The notes under the pieces were generated by a model, which saw only the letters and a list, made by a program, of their open reading frames with translations, did no database searches and had not been told where the DNA came from. Positions 1 through 8,166 of a stretch of DNA of 64,000 bases are shown one piece after another. The position numbers and the translations under genes are program-made. Each line of letters begins with the position of its first letter. Within the stretch, counting starts at the first letter, position 1. The stretch spans positions 1,761,317 to 1,825,316 of the forward strand of contig NZ_CP114588.1 of assembly GCF_027286325.1 (NCBI RefSeq), written 5' to 3'. The DNA comes from Salinivibrio kushneri (lineage in GTDB: Bacteria; Pseudomonadota; Gammaproteobacteria; Enterobacterales; Vibrionaceae).

Positions 1-91
1 ATCACCTTCTCACTCACGATGGACTTAATCAGCGCTCACTGTGCGCTGGCACGTTTTCTTATGATCAGCGTTTTCCCTAAGGAAAAACGCC

Positions 92-107
92 ATCGAAACG
101 TTTCGAT
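92..107. promoter_or_regulatory. Perfect palindrome resembling a LacI-family operator
   Basis: Positions 92-107 read ATCGAAACGTTTCGAT, a perfect 16-base palindrome with the central AACGTT seen in many LacI/GalR-family operators (PurR, RbsR and Cra-like sites share this centre). No gene inside the window begins next to it, so the likely target lies left of position 1. Assignment to a regulator family is inferred from the centre only. Confidence 0.4.
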
Positions 108-269
108 ATAGGCAAATAATGCAGATGAAAGAAAAATTTCACCATCTGTAAACATCACAGATGTGAGAAGGATCGACTATTGATATTGGAATCATTAGTA
201 AAGGGAGAGATGAATCACACGGAGGGCCTGGGTTAGATAGAGACTAGAAGCGAAGCGATCTCGAACCAG

Positions 270-399
270 GCGTAGGTCGGACAAGCGCCGGGGTAATGTT
301 AATCTTATAACTCGATGTAGCCGCGCGCCTCCGACATCGATGTTAAATTTGACTCCGAACGTGACAGGCGCCCGTTAACATGGCGCATGATTTTTGACA
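270..399. repeat. GC-rich repeat block, copy A
   Basis: The block begins GCGTAGGTCGG and includes AAGCGCC, GCCGCGCGCC and, near its end, GCGCCCGTTAACATGGCGC, which can fold as a short hairpin. The same landmarks in the same order occur at 840-923 (copy B). Spacing differs between copies, so this is a diverged or structure-conserving repeat rather than a recent duplication. It recalls REP/BIME-like extragenic elements, but I cannot assign a family. Confidence 0.35.
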
Positions 400-515
400 C
401 GGTGCCGGGGCTTGTGTCACCTACGCCAATGGCCCCTTCGGGCTTAAGTGTAGAAAAAGTCCCTAGGCACAGCTTTACGCTTTTCCTAACCTCTCGTTTC
501 TAGAAGCGCAGCGTC

Positions 516-710
516 TCAGTTCTCGTCCTTCTCCATCGGCTCACTCAAACCCGGCACCGCTTGGCAAAACGTGCATTCTTCATTATCCACCGAGGCACCG
601 CCCGACTCGACATAGCGAATACGATGACTCGCTTTGCCTCGGTTAGCCGACACCGCAAACCGCCGCTGGTCACGCTCGGGAATGGTCTTTTCTGTGTCAC
701 GCTCAGCCAT
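516..710 (-). CDS. Small CxxC protein of unknown function (64 aa)
   Basis: A 64-residue protein starts at ATG 710 with a strong ribosome-binding site (AAGGAG, 7 nt upstream). A longer reading to 923 exists, but it lacks such a site and runs through the GC-rich repeat, so the short start is preferred. The protein is hydrophilic and charged, with no signal peptide or membrane segment. A single CTFC (CxxC) pair at residues 46-49 could bind metal or form a redox pair only if the protein dimerises. The acidic tail ends in KDEN. It lies downstream of galU on the same strand, beyond the galU terminator, so it is probably transcribed separately. I do not recognise the family. Confidence 0.55.
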   Translation of the reverse strand: MAERDTEKTIPERDQRRFAVSANRGKASHRIRYVESGGASVDNEECTFCQAVPGLSEPMEKDEN

Positions 711-992
711 GGGTTGTCTCCTTAAAATACCGGGAACTACTCTGCTGTATGTTAACTTTACCACCCCTAAGTCGCCTAACCAAAAGTGCCTGTCCCGATA
801 ACTACCTCCGATAACTAGAATCATCAATGTTAAAACCAAGCGTAGTTCGGTATAAGCGCCAGAACAGTGCCAATAATTATCGTAGTATCGGCCGCGCGCC
901 CGTTGCACGGCGCCATCAGACATTAGGGCTAAAGATTAACCTCGATCGTAATAAAAGTGTCTGTCCTCTTAAAATGCTCATAAAAGGAGTGT
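711..992. other. Intergenic region with repeat copy B
   Basis: This stretch lies between the small CxxC gene and the galU terminator. Apart from the ribosome-binding site of the small gene and the second GC-rich repeat block (840-923) I see no gene. Reading frames across it lack ribosome-binding sites. Confidence 0.5.
840..923. repeat. GC-rich repeat block, copy B
   Basis: This block shares ordered landmarks with 270-399: GCGTAGTTCGG, AAGCGCC, GGCCGCGCGCC and a final GCGCCCGTTGCACGGCGCC hairpin-like segment. It lies upstream of the small gene at 516-710. The two copies bracket that gene. Confidence 0.35.
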
Positions 993-1015
993 AAAAAAGG
1001 CGCCATTAAGGCGCC
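993..1015 (-). terminator. Intrinsic terminator of galU
   Basis: Read on the minus strand, a GGCGCC stem (1015-1010), a 5-nt loop and a second GGCGCC (1004-999) are followed by six T residues (998-993). It lies about 30 nt after the galU stop codon. Confidence 0.8.
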
Positions 1016-1043
1016 ATAATCGGTCAATAAGAAGAATCTTCCG

Positions 1044-1919
1044 TTACGCGGGGACAGGCGCCTCTTGCTTTTGCTCAGCGCTTTCGGTCGGTTTGCCGAG
1101 ATATACATGCTGATACGCGTAGTTTGTGGCTTCAATGTAGCCTTCAACCGATCCACAATCGAATCGCTCACCCTCAAATTCATATGCAAGCACACAGCCG
1201 CGTTTCGCTTGTTCAAGCAAGGCATCAGTAATTTGAATCTCGCCACCTTTACCTGGCTGCGTGTTTTCTAGGATCTCAAAAATATCTGGGGTAAGAATAT
1301 AGCGACCTATGATTGCCATATTACTCGGAGCATCTTCCGGTGCGGGTTTTTCAACCATACTGTCTACGCGAAATAAGCCGGACTCTAGCTTGCTGCCGCT
1401 AATCACACCATATTTGTGTGTTTCTTCTTTTGGTACACGTTGCACCGCAACAATCGAGCAGCGATAGTGGTTGTAAAGCTCCACCATTTGCTTAAGCACT
1501 GTGTCGCCACCAAGGTTCAAGCAAAGATCGTCCGCTAGCACGACGGCGAATGGGTTATCTCCCACCAGCTGTTTACCCGTCAGAATCGCATGGCCTAACC
1601 CTTTCATTTCATTTTGGCGAATGTAGGTGTATGAGGCAGATTGGATCAGCGCACGAACATCCGTCAGTAAGGCTTCTTTTTTGGTGCCACTGATTTGATG
1701 CTCAAGTTCGTAGTTTTTATCGAAATGATCCATCAAGGCATGTTTGCCACGGCCAGTCACAATGCCCATATGTTTCACACCAGCTTGAATGGCTTCATCA
1801 ACGCCATATTCAATCAAAGGCTTATTAACAATCGGCATCATTTCTTTGGGCATGGATTTGGTGGCTGGTAAAAATCGCGTGCCATATCCTGCTGCTGGGA
1901 ATAAGCAGTGCTTGATCAT
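1044..1919 (-). CDS. galU: UTP--glucose-1-phosphate uridylyltransferase GalU
   Basis: GalU makes UDP-glucose from UTP and glucose-1-phosphate in the cytoplasm. UDP-glucose is the substrate for the two UDP-glucose dehydrogenases in this window. The protein is 291 aa, normal for bacterial GalU. Its N-terminal nucleotide-binding signature AAGYGTRFLPATK sits at about residues 9-21 and is followed by the PKEMMPI segment. The start ATG at 1919 has an AGGAG sequence 6 nt upstream. Terminators on both sides (after wzc at 1975-2009 and after galU at 993-1015) indicate an independent transcript, although the gene is co-oriented with wza-wzb-wzc. A TATAAT on the minus strand at 1949-1944 could be its -10 box. 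Confidence 0.95.
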   Translation of the reverse strand: MIKHCLFPAAGYGTRFLPATKSMPKEMMPIVNKPLIEYGVDEAIQAGVKHMGIVTGRGKHALMDHFDKNYELEHQISGTKKEALLTDVRALIQSASYTYIRQNEMKGLGHAILTGKQLVGDNPFAVVLADDLCLNLGGDTVLKQMVELYNHYRCSIVAVQRVPKEETHKYGVISGSKLESGLFRVDSMVEKPAPEDAPSNMAIIGRYILTPDIFEILENTQPGKGGEIQITDALLEQAKRGCVLAYEFEGERFDCGSVEGYIEATNYAYQHVYLGKPTESAEQKQEAPVPA

Positions 1920-1974
1920 GTTCGCTCCTAGCTATCTGACGTTATTATATTCGAAATTTCTTAAACTCACGGCT

Positions 1975-2009
1975 AAAAAAAGCAGGCAATGCTGTAAAAC
2001 ATTGCCTGC
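1975..2009 (-). terminator. Intrinsic terminator after wzc
   Basis: On the minus strand GCAGGCAATG (2009-2000), an 8-nt loop and CATTGCCTGC (1991-1982) form a perfect 10-base stem followed by seven T residues (1981-1975). It separates wzc from galU. Confidence 0.9.
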
Positions 2010-2026
2010 TCAATAGAAATTGCCAC

Positions 2027-4177
2027 CTACTGGTAGCTGTAATTATAGTAACCGTAATTACCACCATAGGTACTGGCAGCCTTACGCACCACCCCATTGA
2101 GGACAAAACCTTTTACGTTCACACCGGCTTGCTCAAAGCGCTGTTTAGTAACTTCAATCTCTTTGATCGGATTCACACTAAAGCGCCCCACCAGCAAGGT
2201 CGTTCCCGCGTGCGCACCGACAATCGCGGCATCTGTCACCGCCAATACCGGTGGTGTATCGATAATTACAATATCGTAGTGCGCGCTTGCCCAATCTAAC
2301 AGCTCATTAAAACGTGGGTGCATCAATAATTCAGATGGATTGGGAGGTACTTGGCCACGCGTCATCACATCCAAGTTTTCCAGAACATTCTTTTGCACCA
2401 CAGCGTCCGTATCGCGTTTACCCGCTAGGTAGTCAGACAGTCCATTGTCTGCGTTCATGCTAAACTGCTGATGCAAAAAACCTTTACGCATATCCGCATC
2501 GATGACCAGCACGCGTTGCCCGCTTTTCGCCAACACTCCCGCCATATTGGCAGAAACAAATGACTTACCGATACCAGGGCTCGGGCCAGAGAACATCAGG
2601 ACATTGTTGGACGCTTCCATCATCGCAAAATGCAAACTAGTACGTAAACCACGTAATGCCTCAACCGATAGATCGGCTGGATTCGCAGAGGCAAGTAAGC
2701 TGTCACTGGCTGAACTCAACGCCTTTTTCTGGCGCTTTTTCTCAATATCCTGCTGCGTTTCTGACAGTGGTACACTGGCATAAACAGGTAAACCAATGGC
2801 TTCAACATCATCTGGATTTTCAACACCACGATGGAATGCCGCTTTTAGTAACACCACACCGACACCAATCATGCCACCAAGCAAGGTTGCAATCACAGCA
2901 ATGAGCGGCTTTTTCGGTTTAACCGGCAGCTCAAAGGTTTGCGCATCGTCAATAATACGTACGTTACCAACGGTACTCGCCTTCATGATGTTAAGCTCTT
3001 GCACCTTATTCAAAAGCTGAACGTAAATGGCTTGGTTTACCTCAACATCACGTCTCAAACGCAATACCTCACGCTGCGTTTTCGGCAATTTTTGCGTTTG
3101 CTGCTCTACTCGCTTTTTCTCGCCAAGTAAGGTTTGTCGTTTATCGAGCAATGCCAAATAAGCAGGATGCTCTTTGGTAAATTTCTGCGCCAACTCACTT
3201 TCTTTGAAGGTTAACTCGTTGAGCTGTTTTTCAACCGATAACATGGTATCGAGTGAGGCCTTCGCTTCCATCGATAAGTCGACCGAATCATTCTCTTGAC
3301 GAAACTTATTGAGTTTATTCTCCGCCGCGGTCAATTCAGCTTTTACGCCGGGCAAATGACCTTTCAAGAACTCAAGGCTCTTTTCGGCTTCAGCCGCGTC
3401 ACGCTTGACGTTTTGCATAAAATAGTTCTCTGCGATATCACTGAGAACGTTCTCAATCAGTACTTTATCTTCACCCTGATATGAAAGTGAGAGAATACCT
3501 GTTTGTTTACCACGCTCGCTCACCGAAAGTTCATTTTGGATGGCCTTAATCGCGCGTAAGCGGCTTATTTTCGAGATGGTGAAGGAATCACCCTCATCAG
3601 CCTTCAGCTCGGTCACAAATAGATGAAATGCGTCATTGATCGCGGCTTCGCCCACCTTACCTTCAAGCACAAGATCATCCTCGCTGTCATACAGAGAGTA
3701 CTGCTCAGGTGCATCGACGGTTAAACGAAAAGGTTGTCGTTCATAATCTTGCGGAATATCGAAACGACTAATCGCAATATGGCGTTGGTTTCCTGTCAAT
3801 CGCGCTAAACCTTTACCCACAACCGGGAAGTAGTCTGGCGAGGCAACCGTGGTAAGGTTGTACTTATCGACAGTTTGCCCTAACACCATACGTGAACGGA
3901 TTAGCTCTATTTCGGTACTGGCGGAGCTCTCACTCGCGAAAAGTTCACTCGCTCCCTCACCGAGTAGCGAGGACATGCCGCCTTCTTTTTGCTCTACTTG
4001 TATAAGCGCATCCGCTTTATAAACCGGTGTGGCAAGAATCGCGAACGCTACCCCTACTACCGCGAGTAAAAACGTGCAGGCAATAATTATCCATTTGCCA
4101 TCAATTAAATGGCCAAGCAGTTTGCTAAGGTCAATTTCATCGTCTGATGATGCTGTATTTTTTATATTTTGGTTCAT
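2027..4177 (-). CDS. wzc: Polysaccharide co-polymerase and tyrosine autokinase Wzc
   Basis: Wzc is the inner-membrane chain-length/export regulator that autophosphorylates on tyrosines and works with Wza and Wzb. The 716-aa protein has the usual order: a cytoplasmic N-terminus, a first membrane segment (about 33-53), a long periplasmic Wzz/GNVR domain with coiled-coil character, a second membrane segment (about 425-445), and a cytoplasmic BY-kinase domain. The Walker A motif GPSPGIGKS is at 531-539, Walker A' VLVIDADMR at 556-564 and Walker B IVIID at 636-640. The C-terminus has a cluster of six tyrosines (704-715), the expected autophosphorylation tail. It is the last gene of the wza-wzb-wzc operon and is followed by a strong terminator. 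Confidence 0.95.
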   Translation of the reverse strand: MNQNIKNTASSDDEIDLSKLLGHLIDGKWIIIACTFLLAVVGVAFAILATPVYKADALIQVEQKEGGMSSLLGEGASELFASESSASTEIELIRSRMVLGQTVDKYNLTTVASPDYFPVVGKGLARLTGNQRHIAISRFDIPQDYERQPFRLTVDAPEQYSLYDSEDDLVLEGKVGEAAINDAFHLFVTELKADEGDSFTISKISRLRAIKAIQNELSVSERGKQTGILSLSYQGEDKVLIENVLSDIAENYFMQNVKRDAAEAEKSLEFLKGHLPGVKAELTAAENKLNKFRQENDSVDLSMEAKASLDTMLSVEKQLNELTFKESELAQKFTKEHPAYLALLDKRQTLLGEKKRVEQQTQKLPKTQREVLRLRRDVEVNQAIYVQLLNKVQELNIMKASTVGNVRIIDDAQTFELPVKPKKPLIAVIATLLGGMIGVGVVLLKAAFHRGVENPDDVEAIGLPVYASVPLSETQQDIEKKRQKKALSSASDSLLASANPADLSVEALRGLRTSLHFAMMEASNNVLMFSGPSPGIGKSFVSANMAGVLAKSGQRVLVIDADMRKGFLHQQFSMNADNGLSDYLAGKRDTDAVVQKNVLENLDVMTRGQVPPNPSELLMHPRFNELLDWASAHYDIVIIDTPPVLAVTDAAIVGAHAGTTLLVGRFSVNPIKEIEVTKQRFEQAGVNVKGFVLNGVVRKAASTYGGNYGYYNYSYQ

Positions 4178-4247
4178 TTTATGCTCTTGGGTCCTCTAAG
4201 GCACTCACTTTCCCGTCATGACCACTGCATCAATGCAGAGGGCCCGG

Positions 4248-4682
4248 TTAACGAAGTACATCACACCATTTGTGCGCAGCTTGGGCGATTAAGTCGTACG
4301 CATAATCAAACGCCTCATCACTCTGACGATAAGGATCTGGAATGTCTTTACTTTGCGCAAGGTAGTGTCCAAACAGCATGGTCTTCCCGCGTGCTTCGGG
4401 AGCAATACGACACACATCTTCTTTGTGCTTGGATTCCATCACCAAAATCAAATCATATTCGTGACACATTGATGCGGTGAGTTGTCGCGCTTCGTGCCCC
4501 CCAAGGTCTACACCATGCTTGGCGGCAATTCGAGATGCCTGTTCGTTGGCTGGCTTACCAACCAAGGCACCCACGCCCGCAGAATCAATGGTTTTCGTCG
4601 GTAAGTTTTCACGCAACAGCCGCTCCCCGGTTGGAGAGCGACAGATGTTACCCACACACACAACAAGAATTTTATTAAACAT
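4248..4682 (-). CDS. wzb: Low-molecular-weight protein tyrosine phosphatase Wzb
   Basis: Wzb dephosphorylates the tyrosine tail of Wzc, which is needed for cycles of polymer export. The 144-aa protein carries the catalytic P-loop CVGNICRS (C9 to S16; Cys9 nucleophile, Arg15) and the general-acid DPYR motif near residue 115. Length and motif order match the family exactly. It lies 11 nt after wza and about 70 nt before wzc, all on one strand, as in other group 1/4 capsule loci. Confidence 0.95.
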   Translation of the reverse strand: MFNKILVVCVGNICRSPTGERLLRENLPTKTIDSAGVGALVGKPANEQASRIAAKHGVDLGGHEARQLTASMCHEYDLILVMESKHKEDVCRIAPEARGKTMLFGHYLAQSKDIPDPYRQSDEAFDYAYDLIAQAAHKWCDVLR

Positions 4683-4693
4683 GACGGACTCGC

Positions 4694-5845
4694 TTATCGT
4701 GGCCAGTTTTCAACACGAAGCGCACCTTCTGTCAATTCATTAAAGCCAGAGATCGTTGGCAACAATGAGCGTATAACTCGGTTCCAGCGCGCAATAGGAG
4801 CGGCTGTCACATAGACCACATCATACGGTTGCAAATCAAACTCTGTACCAACAGCCAAAGCTGTCGCGTCTTTCACATTCAATTGGAACACGTCGGCAAC
4901 AGGTTCAGACTTTTCATAGCGCGGACTATTTGGCGTATTACGTGCGGTGCTGCGAATCACAAAAATACCCGTTGCGTCTGCTTCTAGCTCATCAATCCCT
5001 CCAACGGAGGTTAGCGCTTCAGTTAAGCTCATACCGATACGATCAATCTTCAACATTTTCGGATCGTTCACTTCACCGAGTACAAAGACTTTTTGACCAT
5101 CATTGCGCGGAACATGCAGAATATCGCCATCTTTCAACAAGCGGTTTTCGGTAAGGTCGCCTTTTTGCATCAGTGCATACAAAGACACGCTTTCTTCTTC
5201 ACCACGCTTGGTGAGCGTCACGTTGCGCCAATCAGCAAACTCCGTGATACCACCTGCGCGGTTAACCGCATCTAAAATCGTCGTTGGGATATTAGTAATA
5301 GGCTGGTAACCTGGCTTTTTCACTTCGCCAGTAATGTAAGATTTTTGCGAGCGAAATGCTGCTACGTTGACATCAACTTGTGGTTTCTCAATATACGTCT
5401 TGAGACGTTGAGCAATGTCATCGCGCACTTCCTGTACTGTTTTTCCCGCAACGTTTACTTGCCCGATGTACGGATAAAAAATGGTTCCGTCAGCGTGAAC
5501 CCAATTCCCTGCCTCGGCAGAGCTACGATAAGAGCCTGCAGGGATGGTGAGCTCTGGGTGATCCCAAATGGTGACATTCAACACATCCCCAGGCCCGATA
5601 CGATATTCGTAGTTCTGGACCTGTGAATCCAGTTCAGGATTGACCTGTGCAAGCGCCCGCGCACGTCGGTTATTCAACTGCTTGATGTAAGAGGGGGTTA
5701 ACGGATGGATATTTACCTGAGTAGATAAATCCTCAGCGGGCTGACCCACGATATTTTTATCGCTCGGATCAAAATGAGAACCCGGCATCGTACATCCTGC
5801 CAGAGCCAGCGAGCTCATAGCGACAAAACAAATAGGTTTTAGCAC
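4694..5845 (-). CDS. wza: Outer-membrane polysaccharide export lipoprotein Wza
   Basis: Wza forms the octameric outer-membrane channel for capsule or exopolysaccharide. The 383-aa protein has a lipoprotein signal peptide ending in the lipobox LAGC (Cys18). It is followed by a poly-export domain (about 75-170, with the typical [16 protein letters not shown] segment) and SLBB-type domains. The C-terminal tail is rich in Trp and Arg ([14 protein letters not shown]), consistent with the amphipathic helix that forms the outer-membrane barrel in E. coli Wza. It is the first gene of the wza-wzb-wzc operon. The 399-nt gap upstream to gfcA contains the divergent promoters. Confidence 0.95.
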   Translation of the reverse strand: MLKPICFVAMSSLALAGCTMPGSHFDPSDKNIVGQPAEDLSTQVNIHPLTPSYIKQLNNRRARALAQVNPELDSQVQNYEYRIGPGDVLNVTIWDHPELTIPAGSYRSSAEAGNWVHADGTIFYPYIGQVNVAGKTVQEVRDDIAQRLKTYIEKPQVDVNVAAFRSQKSYITGEVKKPGYQPITNIPTTILDAVNRAGGITEFADWRNVTLTKRGEEESVSLYALMQKGDLTENRLLKDGDILHVPRNDGQKVFVLGEVNDPKMLKIDRIGMSLTEALTSVGGIDELEADATGIFVIRSTARNTPNSPRYEKSEPVADVFQLNVKDATALAVGTEFDLQPYDVVYVTAAPIARWNRVIRSLLPTISGFNELTEGALRVENWPR

Positions 5846-6244
5846 AACGTCATCCTAATTCTTGTTGTTTATTCCGCTGAAATGTATTTAATTCAGAAGC
5901 TTATCTATATTCCAGTCTCGGACGGGAAGCGATTCAGCCCTATTCTCCACACTCAAACCCGAGCAAATCTTAGCCAGAATTTTTGACAATAGAGCGCACC
6001 GAGCCCACACCCAGCAAACTTCAGATTGCGGATAATACAGACATTAGTGAATGAAATAAACCCCACTTGATGCCACTCGCCATTGGCACTGTCCTATATA
6101 ATATTGCTGTAACTTAGCGATATTTATGGCAGAATACGCCACAAGACATAGACTTTGCATTTACAAGCAGCAGCTAAATCGTTAGGTTAGTGTCCTGTCT
6201 GCTTTAGTAGACGTTGTTTAAGCAAATCACCCATGGAGAGATTT
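5846..6244. other. Divergent promoter region between wza and gfcA-like gene
   Basis: No gene is visible. The stretch must carry the promoters of the leftward wza operon and the rightward gfc operon. On the plus strand a TATAAT at 6097-6102 is a good -10 candidate for gfcA, but I find no convincing -35 at 16-18 nt spacing, which would fit an activator-dependent promoter. The leader from there to the gfcA start is about 140 nt. Confidence 0.45.
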
Positions 6245-6592
6245 ATGAAAAAAGTAGCAACAGGCATTATTGCCATGCTGTTCGCTGCAAGCGCCATGGC
6301 TGCCGGTGAAGCGTCAAGCTCAGCCGCAGCGGGTAGCAGCAGTGCAAGCGCAAGTGGCGCAGCCACGTCAGCAAGCGCGGGTGCAGCAGGTACAAGTGCT
6401 GGTGCCGCAGGCGCTGCAGGAGCAGGCGCAGCGGGTGCTGCAGGTGCAGGTTCAGCTGCATTTGGCGGTTTAGGTATTGGTGCAGTCGCAGCCGGTACGG
6501 CGGCAGTTGCCGCTGTTGGCTCAGTAGTTGCAGCGGCTGGCGACAGCGGTACCACTGGCACTACTGGCACCACAACGACTGTTTCTCAGTAA
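6245..6592 (+). CDS. gfcA: GfcA/YjbE-like small Ala/Gly/Ser-rich exported protein
   Basis: The 115-aa protein has a clear signal peptide (KK followed by an alanine-rich hydrophobic core ending AMA, cleavage near residue 20). The mature part is almost entirely Ala, Gly and Ser repeats, then a hydrophobic AAVAAVGSVVAAAG stretch and a Thr/Gly tail. This is the composition of GfcA/YjbE, the first protein of group 4 capsule and yjbEFGH operons; its molecular role is unknown. The start at 6245 is preferred over an in-frame ATG at 6233 because GGAGAG lies 4 nt before it. An intrinsic terminator directly follows, so it may be made in excess over the downstream genes. Confidence 0.75.
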   Translation: MKKVATGIIAMLFAASAMAAGEASSSAAAGSSSASASGAATSASAGAAGTSAGAAGAAGAGAAGAAGAGSAAFGGLGIGAVAAGTAAVAAVGSVVAAAGDSGTTGTTGTTTTVSQ

Positions 6593-6607
6593 GCGTGATG
6601 TATAATC

Positions 6608-6636
6608 AAACAGCCGCTTTCGGGCGGCTGTTTTTT
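6608..6636 (+). terminator. Intrinsic terminator/attenuator between gfcA and gfcB
   Basis: CAGCCGC, a 6-nt loop and GCGGCTG (6611-6630) form a perfect 7-base stem followed by TTTTTTG. It is placed 16 nt after the gfcA stop and before the other gfc genes on the same strand, so partial read-through is expected. Confidence 0.85.
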
Positions 6637-6662
6637 GCTTAAATTTCGATGTATCGGCCTAC

Positions 6663-7343
6663 ATGACATACTTCAAGCCTCTATTTCCCATCATATTTTT
6701 TTTTATGCTCAGTGGCTGCACACAGCAAGCGAGCAACTTAGCTGACACTTATAGTCTGCTTTACAAAGGTTTTCCTGACGCCAGCTATAGCAACGAAGAG
6801 ATTCAAGCGCTCCCTTATGCCAGTATTTACGCTCGGCTTGGTGACGGTCCTCGCGGCTTCTTAGTACTTGCTTATGCTGAGCCCTACGCGCACAATCAAA
6901 CATCGTTAAAGTGGATGTCTGCCGATAACGAAGTCATTGAGACTGCGTCAGGGCGGGTCATCAAGACCCTAAAACTACCCGGCACCAATTTAGCGAAACT
7001 TGACAGCGACACGCCCGATCCACTTTCGCTTGGGCTTCTCAATCCAAGCACCCCCAAAACCTGGCAGTTTCGCATCGATTTTATGCCTGGTTACCACTTT
7101 GGCTACTCTGCGACTAGCGTTTTTGAAAATAAAGGCAACGCAAAAGTGACCATAAACGGTGTGGCTCGTTCCGCTGTATATACTGAAGAAACCGTGTCCA
7201 TCAGTAGCCTTCACAAAAGCTATACCAACCAATACTGGCTCGACCCCTCTTCTGGCAAGGTACTCAAAACCGTTCAATACCCAGCTCCCAATATGGACGC
7301 AGTAAGCGTAACTTTCCTAAAAACGTATCAGGGGGCGCAATAA
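6663..7343 (+). CDS. gfcB: GfcB/YjbF-like lipoprotein
   Basis: This is a 226-aa lipoprotein of the YjbF/GfcB family, needed for group 4 capsule or exopolysaccharide secretion; the exact role is unresolved. The signal peptide is rich in Phe and ends in the lipobox LSGC (Cys19). The mature part is a predicted beta-rich periplasmic domain anchored to the outer membrane, ending in the family-typical tail with YWLDPSSGKVLKT. It begins 70 nt after gfcA across a terminator hairpin and is followed after 1 nt by gfcC, so gfcB-C-D are translationally close. Confidence 0.85.
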   Translation: MTYFKPLFPIIFFFMLSGCTQQASNLADTYSLLYKGFPDASYSNEEIQALPYASIYARLGDGPRGFLVLAYAEPYAHNQTSLKWMSADNEVIETASGRVIKTLKLPGTNLAKLDSDTPDPLSLGLLNPSTPKTWQFRIDFMPGYHFGYSATSVFENKGNAKVTINGVARSAVYTEETVSISSLHKSYTNQYWLDPSSGKVLKTVQYPAPNMDAVSVTFLKTYQGAQ

Positions 7344-7344
7344 T

Positions 7345-8166
7345 ATGACGAATCAGTCAATGGCATTAGACTTTTTTAAAACCTCGTCTCTCCCCATAAT
7401 GCGTCGTCTTTTTAATCTACTGATCTCAAGCAGCATGGTCGTCGGGTTAATTTTGTCACCGCAGGCAACCGCACAGCCCGCTCCACTACAACATCAAATG
7501 ACCATAGAGGGCGAGACCATCGATTATGACGCCCCGCCACGCTTGAGTGACGCGGTGATGGATGGGCTAAAGCTCACAGAGAAAAATATCGTAGATATTT
7601 ACTGGCCAGGGGCTGGCTTATATGACATTACCCTACCCAGCCGCCTCGCACTAACAGCGATGGCAGCCGCTGAAAACCAGATCACCATACAAACGGGCAA
7701 GCCTCAACAACGCTGGCGCCGACTGGTTCATACACTTAAAACCTTTACTGTCGAGCGTCGAGCAAAAGTCTCTCTAGACCCAGATCTTACCCGGATTGAT
7801 ATCAGCAAAAACCCGCGTTTAGATGGCGAGTGGCGACTCGTGTTTCCTCAGCGTCCCGATCATGTATGGGTGTTGGGTAACGTCGCGGCTCCCGGTCAAT
7901 ATTCATGGCAAGTGAGGCAAGGGGCGGCTGATTACCTTGACCAAGCGAAGGCCAATACACTGGGCAAATCTTACGCTTGGGTCGTACAGCCTGATGGCGC
8001 GATTGAAAAACATGCTATCGCGTATTGGAACGCATCACACCAAGATATTGCGCCAGGTGCGGTTGTCTACCTGCCCCTGCCGGTAAAAGGACTGCCGTCC
8101 TATCCTGACACGATTGATGCCAATCAACTTGTTCTCGACTATCTCAGTAACAGGCTTCCAGAATGA
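7345..8166 (+). CDS. gfcC: GfcC/YjbG-like periplasmic capsule protein
   Basis: GfcC is a periplasmic protein with domains resembling those of Wza and is thought to assist polymer passage to the outer membrane. The 273-aa protein has an N-terminal signal peptide (hydrophobic core about residues 22-42, ending ATAQPA). The C-terminal half includes VWVLGNVAAPGQYSW, similar to the SLBB-like repeats of Wza, and a final segment ending in the family-typical LSNRLPE. A shorter start at an internal Met (residue 19, just before RRLFNLL) is possible, because the first 18 residues precede the signal peptide. It overlaps gfcD by 4 nt. Confidence 0.8.
   Translation: MTNQSMALDFFKTSSLPIMRRLFNLLISSSMVVGLILSPQATAQPAPLQHQMTIEGETIDYDAPPRLSDAVMDGLKLTEKNIVDIYWPGAGLYDITLPSRLALTAMAAAENQITIQTGKPQQRWRRLVHTLKTFTVERRAKVSLDPDLTRIDISKNPRLDGEWRLVFPQRPDHVWVLGNVAAPGQYSWQVRQGAADYLDQAKANTLGKSYAWVVQPDGAIEKHAIAYWNASHQDIAPGAVVYLPLPVKGLPSYPDTIDANQLVLDYLSNRLPE

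Larger units (their letters stand above)
1..515. other. Non-coding stretch at left edge
   Basis: I see no credible gene here. The stretch holds several inverted repeats: an imperfect hairpin at 68-90 (GCGTTTTCC against GGAAAAACGC), a 16-base perfect palindrome at 92-107, and a 7-base stem at 143-149/157-163 (CATCTGT/ACAGATG). It also holds a GC-rich repeat-like block at about 270-399 that recurs at 840-923. The density of palindromes near the left edge suggests the control region of a gene lying outside the window to the left, but that is inference. Confidence 0.5.

Noticed and set aside
711-923. Extended 135-codon version of the small CxxC protein
   Set aside because: The extension passes through the GC-rich repeat and lacks a ribosome-binding site, while the ATG at 710 has a strong one.
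929-1246. A 105-codon minus-strand frame overlapping the end of galU
   Set aside because: It runs across the galU terminator and galU coding DNA in another frame, has no ribosome-binding site and no recognisable composition.
6083-6102. TTGGCA and TATAAT before gfcA considered as one sigma-70 promoter
   Set aside because: The two boxes are only 8 nt apart, far from the required 16-18 nt, so only the -10 is retained as a candidate.
6187-6573. Long Ala/Pro- or Leu-rich frames in other frames over the gfcA-like gene
   Set aside because: These are by-products of the GCN-rich repetitive codons of gfcA; only the plus-strand frame has a ribosome-binding site and signal peptide.
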